Shown piece after piece: positions 1 through 8,319 of a stretch of DNA of 64,000 bases. Within the stretch, counting starts at the first letter, position 1. Every line of letters begins with the position of its first letter. The notes beneath the pieces were generated by a model that did not search any database, had not been told where the DNA came from, and saw nothing but the letters and a program-made list of their open reading frames with translations. The DNA is from Verrucomicrobiota bacterium (lineage in GTDB: Bacteria; Verrucomicrobiota; Verrucomicrobiia; Verrucomicrobiales; Akkermansiaceae): contig VHCM01000002.1 in the NCBI GenBank assembly GCA_016871685.1, positions 1-64,000 of the forward strand, written 5' to 3'. Made by a program: the position numbers and the translations under genes.

Positions 1-521
1 TAGTCCTCAGCAATCTCCTTGCGAAAACTTGGATCGTCGTCGATATCGAAAACGAATTCTCCCACAATGGTTCCCCCTTCGATGTCACCTTTCCTTGAAT
101 CGAACAGGACGCAGTTGAAATAGGAGACCTTGTCGAAAAACGGCGTCTTTTCCAGTTGGTTAAGATGCGAGAAGTCAGCATGACTCAAGGTTGTGATCCG
201 TAGTGTCTGCTCGATCACCCAATTCTCGTTTTTTCGGATAACCCTGGTGGATTTCAGTTCCCCATCCGTGAAGTCGCGTTTTGCCGCAGAGTTGTTGCCG
301 CCTCCCAAGAATACCTCCAATGCCCTGCCTCTCCAATTTTTGTCCTTGGATGAGGACGGAACTTTGCCAACTGCGCGCCCCATCGAAATCACGGGGAGAG
401 CGAGGCTCACGCATTCCTTGAGAAGGGACGTCCGTTCCTTGATGGTTGATGCCCTATCGCCGTTGAGGACGGAGGGAGGAAAATGTTTTTCTCGTAGTTT
501 TCTGGCCAGTTCGACGCTCAT
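1..521 (-). CDS. Partial MutH/Sau3AI-like restriction endonuclease (3' end beyond window edge)
   Basis: Manual minus-strand translation from ATG at 521: MSVELARKLREKHFPPSVLNGDRASTIKERTSLLKECVSLALPVISMGRAVGKVPSSSKDKNWRGRALEVFLGGGNNSAAKRDFTDGELKSTRVIRKNENWVIEQTLRITTLSHADFSHLNQLEKTPFFDKVSYFNCVLFDSRKGDIEGGTIVGEFVFDIDDDPSFRKEIAED... Open to the window edge. GRALEVFLG...DFTDGELKS resembles the MutH active-site segment (GQLLEIWLG...[11 protein letters not shown], D-Xn-ExK). Confidence 0.75.
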   Translation of the reverse strand, partial: MSVELARKLREKHFPPSVLNGDRASTIKERTSLLKECVSLALPVISMGRAVGKVPSSSKDKNWRGRALEVFLGGGNNSAAKRDFTDGELKSTRVIRKNENWVIEQTLRITTLSHADFSHLNQLEKTPFFDKVSYFNCVLFDSRKGDIEGGTIVGEFVFDIDDDPSFRKEIAED

Positions 522-729
522 AAATTGCTTTGATTATGGATTGCGGTGTAACGCCCAACGCGCGGCTCAATCGGAACAAGGTGTCGAGAGTCATTCCCTT
601 CTTGCCGCGCTCGATCTCACCCAGGAAATTCCTGTGGATATCCGCTCTCTCCGCCAATGCCTCTTGGCTGAAGCCCGTCTCGATCCTAAGTTTCCGGATG
701 TGCTCACCGAGCAGCGGTTGAGATTCCAC
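454..729 (-). CDS. XRE-family HTH regulator, candidate R-M controller (C) protein
   Basis: 91 aa, GTG start; LGEHIRKLRIETGFSQEALAERADIHRNFLGEIERGKKGMTLDTLFRLSRALGV is a classic HTH_XRE; 3' end overlaps the endonuclease start by about 68 bp. Confidence 0.85.
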   Translation of the reverse strand: MESQPLLGEHIRKLRIETGFSQEALAERADIHRNFLGEIERGKKGMTLDTLFRLSRALGVTPQSIIKAIYERRTGQKTTRKTFSSLRPQRR

Positions 730-942
730 ACCTCAGGCTACCCGCTCCGGCAACACACTAAAGAGTTCAATGCAACCCCCATTTCCCGTCCTCCGGTCCG
801 GCCACCTGTTTCCGAGCCACGATTCAGGAGCGCGGCTCAAAGGCATTCGGGTCAGTCCTTGGATTTCAAGGAACGGACCCGTCGAAGCCCACGCTTGGCT
901 CACCGGGGACTTCATCCCCCATCTCCCCCACTTCCAAAAAGC

Positions 943-1013
943 TCCGGCGGTTGGGATCGAACCAACGACCTAGTGGTTAACAGCCACCCGCTCTACCGCT
1001 GAGCTACACCGGA
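943..1013 (-). tRNA. tRNA-Asn (GTT)
   Basis: Reverse complement TCCGGTGTAGCTCAGCGGTAGAGCGGGTGGCTGTTAACCACTAGGTCGTTGGTTCGATCCCAACCGCCGGA folds as a cloverleaf; anticodon GTT. Confidence 0.93.
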
Positions 1014-1214
1014 TTGGATTGGGCCGCGACGGACGCGGGGACGGAAAATGGCCATGGGGTTCGCGCGAAGGCAAGGCGAAAATGCGGGGTGAAAACCGCG
1101 GGAGCCCGGCAATGTGCGGGATCCGGTCGGCTTGGATCTTGCGGTGCCCGGCCGGGACGTGGCTGGATGTGCGGGCCGATCCGCTGGGTTTCGCGGGGTC
1201 GGCGGGATCTTCCG

Positions 1215-2156
1215 ATGCGTGAGCCACCACCACCGACTTTGCTCGTTCTCGCGGCCGGCATGGGCAGCCGCTACGGCGGGCTCAAGCAGTTGGATCCGAT
1301 GGGGCCGCATGGCGAAACCGTGCTCGACTACTCGGTGCGCGACGCGCTGCGTGCGGGATTCGGCCGGGTCGTGTTTGTGATCCGCGAGGAATTCGCCGAG
1401 GCCTTCGAGCGGGGTGTGGTCGACCGCTTCCGCGGCCGTGTCGCGGTGGACTGCGTGTTCCAGCGGCTCGACGACCTGCCCGGTGGCATGGTGCCTGCGG
1501 AAGGACGCACGAAACCCTGGGGCACGGCGCATGCGGTGCTCGCGGCGCGCGCGGCGATCGACACGTCGTTCGCGGTGATTAATGCCGACGATTTCTACGG
1601 ACGCGACGCGTATGCGGTGGCGGCACGGCAATTGGCGAGCTTCGCCGACGAGGCGCACGATGGCATGGCGATGATCGGTTACCCGTTGGTCAACACGCTT
1701 TCCGAACACGGCCGGGTGAACCGCGGGGTGTGTCGTGTGGATGATGCGGGCGTTCTCACTGGGGTCGAGGAGTTCGGCGGGATCGCTCGCGAAGAAGACG
1801 GCGTGATCCGTGGCGAGGGACTCGACGGTGTGCGCCGAGCGCTCGAGGACGACGCGTTGGTCTCGATGAATTTCTGGTTGTTCGGTCCCGCGTGCTTCCA
1901 CTGGATGGAGGCGGCATTCCTGCGTTTCCTGCAATCGTGTCCCGACCCGCTGCGCTCCGAGTGCTACCTGCCGACGGTGGTCGACCAACGGATCGCCGAA
2001 ACCGGCGCGCGCTGCCCGGTGTTGCGCACGGACGGTCGCTGGTTCGGCGTCACCTACCCGGAGGACAAACCGGCGGTGGTCGCGGCGATCCGCGCGCTGG
2101 TCGACGCGGGCGGATACCCGGACGACCCAGACCGGCCCGCACCGCCCGCCCGGTGA
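1215..2156 (+). CDS. Nucleotidyltransferase family protein (sugar nucleotidyltransferase-like)
   Basis: LLVLAAGMGSRYGGLKQLDPMG N-terminal NTP-transferase motif; AVINADDFYG motif. Confidence 0.8.
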   Translation: MREPPPPTLLVLAAGMGSRYGGLKQLDPMGPHGETVLDYSVRDALRAGFGRVVFVIREEFAEAFERGVVDRFRGRVAVDCVFQRLDDLPGGMVPAEGRTKPWGTAHAVLAARAAIDTSFAVINADDFYGRDAYAVAARQLASFADEAHDGMAMIGYPLVNTLSEHGRVNRGVCRVDDAGVLTGVEEFGGIAREEDGVIRGEGLDGVRRALEDDALVSMNFWLFGPACFHWMEAAFLRFLQSCPDPLRSECYLPTVVDQRIAETGARCPVLRTDGRWFGVTYPEDKPAVVAAIRALVDAGGYPDDPDRPAPPAR

Positions 2157-2277
2157 ATCCGGCGGCGATTTTTCCCACGGATCCGCGGCTTTCACTTGTC
2201 TCCCGCCGTCCCGCTGGTCATGGGTGTGGCAGACAGTCCTTCCGTACGGCGGTCGTCCGCCCGCCGCCGATCCCGCC

Positions 2278-2877
2278 ATGATCTACCAGTTCAAGGAATT
2301 CATTCCGGTCGTGCACGAAAGCAGCTTCGTGCATCCGCAGGCGACGGTGATCGGCAACGTGGTGATCGGCCGCGACGCTTACATCGGTCCGCACTGCACG
2401 CTGCGCGGCGACTTCGGCGGGATCGTCCTCGGCGACGGCTGCAACGTGCAGGAAAGCTGTGTGGTCCACATGTTTCCGGGCAGGCTCGTCACGCTCGGCC
2501 CCGGCGCCCACATCGGTCACGGCGCGATCATCCACGGCGCGGACATCGGCGCGAATTGCCTGATTGGCATGGGCGCGGTGGTGATGGACAACGTCGAGTT
2601 GGGCGACGAGTGCATCGTCGGTGCGCTGTCATTCGTCAAATCCGGCATGAAGGTGCCGCCGCGGCAGTTGCTCGTCGGCAACCCGGCGCGCATCCTGCGC
2701 GAGGTGGGCGACGAGATGGTCGATTGGAAGACGCGCGGCACGGCGATCTACCAGCGGCTGCCGCGCGAACTGCACGAGTCGCTGCGCGAGGTCGAGCCGC
2801 TGCGCGAGGCGCCTGCCGACCGGCCGCCGATGCAATCGGGCGGCTATGAAACGCTCGATGAATTCAAACGCAAGTGA
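2278..2877 (+). CDS. Left-handed beta-helix acyltransferase / gamma-carbonic anhydrase-like (PaaY-like)
   Basis: Hexapeptide repeats: VIGNVVIGRDAYIGPHCTLRGDFGGIVLGDGCNVQESCVVH...VGNPARILRE. Confidence 0.8.
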   Translation: MIYQFKEFIPVVHESSFVHPQATVIGNVVIGRDAYIGPHCTLRGDFGGIVLGDGCNVQESCVVHMFPGRLVTLGPGAHIGHGAIIHGADIGANCLIGMGAVVMDNVELGDECIVGALSFVKSGMKVPPRQLLVGNPARILREVGDEMVDWKTRGTAIYQRLPRELHESLREVEPLREAPADRPPMQSGGYETLDEFKRK

Positions 2878-2881
2878 GCCC

Positions 2882-4180
2882 ATGACCGAATCGGAATTCA
2901 GAATGCCGCGGCTCGGCGAGAGCGTGAGCGAGGCCACGATTCTCGAGTGGCGCAAGCAACCCGGCGATACGATCGAAGCGGGCGACATCCTGCTCGAGGT
3001 GGGTACCGACAAGGTGAACAGCGAGCTACCATTCCCGCGGCGCGGCGTGCTCAAGGAAATCCTGCGTCCCGCGCAAGAGGTGGTGCCGGTGGGCGAGGTG
3101 ATCGCACGCATCGAGATCGACGAAGCCGCCGATGCGGCAGCCGCAGCTGCGAATCCTGTCGAAGGGCCGACCGCGGCTGGAACTGCCACCACGCCGGTTG
3201 CAGTGACCGCATCCACGCAACCGGCCGCGTCCGCCGCCCCGCAGCGGCCGCTCGGGTTTCTTTCGCCGTTGGTGCGCGCGATCGCGCTGGCCGAGCAACT
3301 CACACTCGACGAGTTGCAATCGATCCAAGGCACCGGCCACGACGGCCGCATCCGCAAGTCCGATGTGTTCCAGTACCTGCGCCACCGGCGTGCTGGCATC
3401 GCGCCGGGCCGTGCCGCCGCAGGATCCACCGCGCTGCGTTTTCCAAAACCGGTGATCCCGATCGTCGAAGGCCGCGACCGCATCGTCGAGATGGACCGCA
3501 TGCGGCGGCTCATCGCCGACCATATGGTGTACTCGAAACACACCGCGCCGCACGTCACCGCGTTCATCGAGGTGGACGTCACCGATCTCTGCGCGTGGCA
3601 TGCCGCGACGAAGGAAGCATTCGCGCAAGCCCACGGCACCCGGCTCACGCTCACCCCGTTGTTCATCGATGCGGTGGCGCGCGCGCTGGCGGAATTTCCA
3701 ATGATGAACGCGTCGATCGACGACGACCGCATCATCGTCCACGCCGATGTGAACATCGGCATGGCCACGGCATTGCCCGATGGCAACCTGATCGTCCCGG
3801 TGGTCAAGCAAGCCGGCACGCTCGACCTGCCCGGCCTTGCGCGGCGCGTCAACTCGTTGGCCGAAGCGGCGCGCACCGCCACGCTGCGCCCCGACGATGT
3901 GCAGGGCGGCACGTTCACGATTTCCAACGTCGGCACCTTCGGCAGCCTGATGGGCACGCCGATCATCAACCAACCGCAGGCGGCCATCCTCGCGTTCGGC
4001 GCGATCCAGCGGCGCCCGGCGGTGATCGACACGCCGCAAGGCGAGCAGATCGCGATCCGCCGCATGATGTTCCTCTCGCTGTCGTTCGACCACCGTGCCA
4101 TCGATGGCTGGCTCGGCGGATCGTTCCTGCGCAAGGTGGGTGATCTGCTCGAACAACCCCGCGCGACGGGTGACGCCTGA
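2882..4180 (+). CDS. 2-oxo acid dehydrogenase E2 component (dihydrolipoamide acyltransferase)
   Basis: Lipoyl domain (EVGTDKVNSELPFP), peripheral subunit-binding domain, catalytic HRAIDG near C-terminus. Confidence 0.9.
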   Translation: MTESEFRMPRLGESVSEATILEWRKQPGDTIEAGDILLEVGTDKVNSELPFPRRGVLKEILRPAQEVVPVGEVIARIEIDEAADAAAAAANPVEGPTAAGTATTPVAVTASTQPAASAAPQRPLGFLSPLVRAIALAEQLTLDELQSIQGTGHDGRIRKSDVFQYLRHRRAGIAPGRAAAGSTALRFPKPVIPIVEGRDRIVEMDRMRRLIADHMVYSKHTAPHVTAFIEVDVTDLCAWHAATKEAFAQAHGTRLTLTPLFIDAVARALAEFPMMNASIDDDRIIVHADVNIGMATALPDGNLIVPVVKQAGTLDLPGLARRVNSLAEAARTATLRPDDVQGGTFTISNVGTFGSLMGTPIINQPQAAILAFGAIQRRPAVIDTPQGEQIAIRRMMFLSLSFDHRAIDGWLGGSFLRKVGDLLEQPRATGDA

Positions 4181-4241
4181 TCGCCCGCGGCGCAGTGCAC
4201 GGCAGCCGGTTTTCCCGAAATTTCCATCCCTTCCCGACGAG

Positions 4242-6296
4242 TTGAGCACCACCGATCCCGAGATCCTGAAACAAGCGTTTTCGCTGATGGCCTGTGCCAA
4301 GGCGATGACCGAACTGTACGAGGAGAACTTCCGGATCGTGTCGAAGTACGTGCATGCCACGTCGCGCGGTCATGAGGCGGTGCAGATCGCCGCGGGCATG
4401 CACCTGTTGCCCTGCGACCTTGCGTTTCCCTACTACCGCGACGACGCGATGCTGCTCGGCATTGGCATGCGGCCCTACGACCTGATGCTGCAACTGCTGG
4501 CCAAGCGCGACGATCCGTTCTCGGGCGGGCGGGCCTATTACAGTCATCCGAGCTTGCGCGATCCGGACAAGGCGAAGATTCCGCATCAAAGTTCCGCCAC
4601 CGGCATGCAGGCGATCCCTGCAACCGGCGCGGCGATGGGGCTGCGCTATCGCGAGCGCACCGGCATGGATGCGGCGGACGACGGCGACAAGCCGGTCGTG
4701 CTGTGCTCGCTGGGCGACGCGTCGGTGACGGAAGGCGAGGTGGCCGAGGCTTTCCAGATGGCCGCGCTGCGCCAACTGCCGGTGCTCTACCTCGTGCAGG
4801 ACAACGGCTGGGACATCAGCGCGAATGCGGCGGAAACCCGCGCGCAGGATGCGTTCGAGTACATTCGCGGATTCCACGGCATCGAGGCCGTGCGCGTCGA
4901 TGGCGCGGATTTCGCCGCATGCCATGAAACGCTCGGCCGGGTGATCGCCACGATGCGGCGCGAACGCCGGCCGTTCCTGGTGCACGCGCGCGTGCCGCTG
5001 CTCAACCACCACACGTCGGGCGTGCGCATGGAGTGGTACCGCGACGATCTCGACGAAGCGAAGTCGCGCGATCCATACCCGCGGATGAAGGCACTGCTGC
5101 GCGAGGCGGGCGTGCAAGAGAGCGAGGTCGAGTCGCTCGAAGCCGCGGCGGTCGCGCGGGTGGCCGCGGATTTCCAACGCGCGCTCGAGGCGGAGGACCC
5201 GCGGCCGGAAGACTTGTTCACCCATGATTTCGCGCCCACTCCGGTGACGGAGGAATCCGGAATCCGCACGCCACCGCGCGAGGACAAGGTGGTGATGGTC
5301 GATTGCGCGCTGCACGCGGTCGAAGAGTTGATGCGCGCCCACCCGGAATGCCTGCTCTACGGCCAGGACGTCGGCGCGCGCCTCGGCGGCGTGTTCCGCG
5401 AGGCGGCCACGCTCGCCCAGAAGTTCGGCGACGAACGCGTCTTCAACACGCCCATCCAGGAGGCGTACATCGTCGGCAGCACGGTCGGCATGTCGGCCGT
5501 CGGCCTCAAGCCGGTCGTCGAAGTCCAGTTCGCCGACTACATCTGGCCGGCGCTCAACCAGTTGTTCACCGAGGTGTCGCGCTCGTGCTACCTCTCCAAC
5601 GGCAAATGGCCGGTGAGCATGATCCTGCGCGTGCCGATCGGCGCGTACGGCAGCGGCGGACCGTACCATTCGTCTTCAGTCGAGAGCGTGCTCACCAACA
5701 TCCGCGGCATCAAGATCGCCTACCCGAGCAATGGCGCCGACATCAAGGGGTTGATCAAAGCAGCCTACCACGACCCGAATCCGGTCGTGATCCTCGAACA
5801 CAAAGGACTCTACTGGTCGAAAGTGCGCGGCACCGACGAAGCGCGCGTGATCGAGCCGGACGAGAACTACCACCTGCCCTTCGGCAAGGCGGCCGTCGTG
5901 CAATCGATCGCCGACCAACCCGGCACCGACACGCTCACGGTGGTGACCTACGGCATGGGCGTGCACTGGGCACTGCATGCCGCACGCCCGCACGCGGCGC
6001 GCGTCGAGATCATCGACCTGCGCACGCTGCATCCGCTCGACGAGGAGACGGTGCTGCGCTCGGTGCGCAAGACCGGACGTTGCCTGGTGGTCACCGAGGA
6101 ACCCGCGGCAAACAGCTTTGCCCGCAGCCTCGCCGGGCTCATCCAGGAACACACGTTTGAACACCTCGACGCGCCGGTGCGCGTGATCGGCTCGGAAAAC
6201 CTGCCGGCGGTGCCGCTCAACAGCACGCTCGAGCAGACGATGATCCCCAATGCGGAAAAGGTCGGCCGCGCGATCGAAGAACTGCTCGCGTATTGA
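4242..6296 (+). CDS. 2-oxoisovalerate-type dehydrogenase E1, fused alpha and beta subunits
   Basis: N-terminal E1-alpha (GDASVTEGEVAEAFQMAAL...QDNGWDIS) followed by E1-beta (LYGQDVGARLGGVFREA...IPIGAYGSGGPYHS-like) in one ORF; probable TTG start. Confidence 0.85.
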   Translation: MSTTDPEILKQAFSLMACAKAMTELYEENFRIVSKYVHATSRGHEAVQIAAGMHLLPCDLAFPYYRDDAMLLGIGMRPYDLMLQLLAKRDDPFSGGRAYYSHPSLRDPDKAKIPHQSSATGMQAIPATGAAMGLRYRERTGMDAADDGDKPVVLCSLGDASVTEGEVAEAFQMAALRQLPVLYLVQDNGWDISANAAETRAQDAFEYIRGFHGIEAVRVDGADFAACHETLGRVIATMRRERRPFLVHARVPLLNHHTSGVRMEWYRDDLDEAKSRDPYPRMKALLREAGVQESEVESLEAAAVARVAADFQRALEAEDPRPEDLFTHDFAPTPVTEESGIRTPPREDKVVMVDCALHAVEELMRAHPECLLYGQDVGARLGGVFREAATLAQKFGDERVFNTPIQEAYIVGSTVGMSAVGLKPVVEVQFADYIWPALNQLFTEVSRSCYLSNGKWPVSMILRVPIGAYGSGGPYHSSSVESVLTNIRGIKIAYPSNGADIKGLIKAAYHDPNPVVILEHKGLYWSKVRGTDEARVIEPDENYHLPFGKAAVVQSIADQPGTDTLTVVTYGMGVHWALHAARPHAARVEIIDLRTLHPLDEETVLRSVRKTGRCLVVTEEPAANSFARSLAGLIQEHTFEHLDAPVRVIGSENLPAVPLNSTLEQTMIPNAEKVGRAIEELLAY

Positions 6297-6348
6297 GCCC
6301 GAGGTGCGACCATTCCGGTGTTCGCGGCTGACGCCCGCCTTCACGCCT

Positions 6349-6993
6349 TCACGCCGTCGCGTCGGCCCACTCGGCGAGCGAGCGCAGGACGCGGTCGGCC
6401 GCGGAGAAATCGAGACACGACGTCACGCGGTTGGGCACGATCCACACGCGCATGCCGGCCGCCTTGGCGGCAGTGAGCCCGTTGAGCGAATCCTCGACGA
6501 CCAGGCACTCGCGCGGGTCGACCCCGAGGCGCTGGGCAGCGGCGAGGTAGAGGTCGGGCGCGGGCTTGATGCGCGGCGCGTCACCCCGGCAGATCGTGGT
6601 TTCGAAACGCGGCGCGAGCCCGAGCCGGTCGAGCCATCCGTCCACCCACGCGTGAGACGAACTCGACACCACAGCCCGCGGCACGCCGCGTTGATCGAGA
6701 TGATCCAGCGCCGCCGTCACCCCGTGCATCGCGGGCTCGAATTCGAGATCCGCGAGGATGTCGCGCTGGCGCCGCGCATCGAGATCATGCCAATCGAACG
6801 CGCGCCCGGTGAGTTCCTCAAGATGCGTTTTGGGCGACCAGGTGTCGAAGTCCGACCCGATGCAGCGCGTGTAGATTTCCAACGGCAAATGCTGACCGTG
6901 CCCCTCGAACGTGCGTCGCCAAGCCTGGTAGATCGCCCACTCGGTGTCGACCAGCACACCATCAAAATCAAAGAACACCGCCGCGACATCCAT
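6349..6993 (-). CDS. HAD-superfamily hydrolase (beta-phosphoglucomutase/phosphatase-like)
   Basis: MDVAAVFFDFDGVLVDTEWA, VVSSSSHAWVD, KPAPDLYLAAAQRLG, VVEDSLNGLTAAKAAGM. Confidence 0.88.
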   Translation of the reverse strand: MDVAAVFFDFDGVLVDTEWAIYQAWRRTFEGHGQHLPLEIYTRCIGSDFDTWSPKTHLEELTGRAFDWHDLDARRQRDILADLEFEPAMHGVTAALDHLDQRGVPRAVVSSSSHAWVDGWLDRLGLAPRFETTICRGDAPRIKPAPDLYLAAAQRLGVDPRECLVVEDSLNGLTAAKAAGMRVWIVPNRVTSCLDFSAADRVLRSLAEWADATA

Positions 6994-7038
6994 GCTGCAG
7001 CGATGCACACCCGCGGCGTCTCGCGCAAGCACGGATCG

Positions 7039-7815
7039 TCAGTCACGCGCGGATCGTTGGTAGCGCACGCGATGCAGACACAAGCCGTGCGCGGGCGCGG
7101 TGACACCCGCGGCGGCGATGCCCGGCCGGTCCAACGCGGCAACGACGTCGTCAACCGTCATCCTGCCGCGGCCGACATCGACCAGAGTGCCTGCGATGCG
7201 CCGACACATGCGGTAGAGAAACCCGTCGGCCTCACCCACCAGCGTGAGCAGGCCGCGCCGACCGCGGATCCCGCAGCGAAGGATCTTGCGGGTCGTTTCC
7301 CCGGGTGAACCATCGCGCCTGACCGTGAACGAGCGGAAGTCGTGCACGCCGACCAAGCATGCGGCGGCAGCGCGCATGGCTGGTAGATCCAACGCTTGGG
7401 GCACATGCCACGCGCGGCCGACCAACAGCGGATCCATCACCGGATGATTGCGGATTTGATAACGATATTCTTTGGAAACCGCATCAAAGCGCGCATGGAA
7501 CGCCGACGACACCCGCGATGCCGCCATCACGCGCAAGGTCGCGGGCAACACCGCATTGAGCGCCGCACGCACGCGGTCCGGTGCGACGGCGCGCGGCAGA
7601 TCGACATGCGCGACCAGGCCGACCGCATGCACGCCCGAGTCGGTGCGGCTCGACGAAACCACGCCCGACGCCCCGGGGAAATACCTCGCCAATGCGGCCT
7701 CGAGATGGTCGGCCGCACCACGTCCCGAGCGGCCAGACTGCCAGCCGTGAAAGGCCGCCCCGTCCAACGCGATCACGAGCTTGAACCGCACCACTTCCAC
7801 ACGCAGGTTTTTCAT
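7039..7815 (-). CDS. truA: tRNA pseudouridine(38-40) synthase TruA
   Basis: AFHGWQ, SSRTDSGVHAVG, FLYRMCRRIAGTLVDVGRG motifs. Confidence 0.93.
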   Translation of the reverse strand: MKNLRVEVVRFKLVIALDGAAFHGWQSGRSGRGAADHLEAALARYFPGASGVVSSSRTDSGVHAVGLVAHVDLPRAVAPDRVRAALNAVLPATLRVMAASRVSSAFHARFDAVSKEYRYQIRNHPVMDPLLVGRAWHVPQALDLPAMRAAAACLVGVHDFRSFTVRRDGSPGETTRKILRCGIRGRRGLLTLVGEADGFLYRMCRRIAGTLVDVGRGRMTVDDVVAALDRPGIAAAGVTAPAHGLCLHRVRYQRSARD

Positions 7816-7901
7816 CGTGATAAGGTAGCGGGTCAACCCCGCACCACACCCGTCCACAGTCATCGCGACTCCATCGCTATCGCATCACCTGCCCCGCCGC
7901 C

Positions 7902-8291
7902 ATGAACGACACCCACAGCAAAACCATCGGCTATCTCCTGTGGCTCTTCGGATTCACCGGATCGCACCGCTTCTACTATGGCCGACCCATCACCGGCGCG
8001 CTGTGGTTCTTCACCTTCGGCCTGCTCGGTATTGGCTGGCTCGTCGACCTGTTCCTGATTCCGCGCATGGACCGCACCGCCGACCTGCGCCACATCACCG
8101 GACGCTACAACCACTCGGTCGCGTGGATCCTGCAGACCTTCCTCGGCCTGTTCGGGCTCCACCGGTTCTACCTCGGCAAGATCTGGACCGGCCTGCTGTG
8201 GCTCTTCACCGGCGGACTCTTCCTCGTCGGCTACATCTACGATTTCTGCACGCTCAACCAGCAAGTGGACGAACGCAACCGCCTCCCCTGA
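7902..8291 (+). CDS. TM2 domain-containing membrane protein
   Basis: Two TM2-like modules: LLWLFGFTGSHRFYYGRPITGALWFFTFGLLGIGWLVDLF and FLGLFGLHRFYLGKIWTGLLWLFTGGLFLVGYIYDF. Confidence 0.88.
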   Translation: MNDTHSKTIGYLLWLFGFTGSHRFYYGRPITGALWFFTFGLLGIGWLVDLFLIPRMDRTADLRHITGRYNHSVAWILQTFLGLFGLHRFYLGKIWTGLLWLFTGGLFLVGYIYDFCTLNQQVDERNRLP

Positions 8292-8319
8292 AATAGGGGT
8301 CAGGCCGGCCACGAATGGT

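Noticed and set aside
193-1002. 269-aa plus-strand ORF over the left edge
   Set aside because: Antisense to the endonuclease/regulator pair and through tRNA-Asn; no domain-like content.
993-5669. Long antisense ORFs (e.g. 993..2279 -, 2629..4623 -, 3026..4360 -, 3966..5669 -)
   Set aside because: Shadow ORFs of well-supported plus-strand genes in GC-rich DNA; Arg/Ala/His-rich low-complexity translations with no recognisable motifs.
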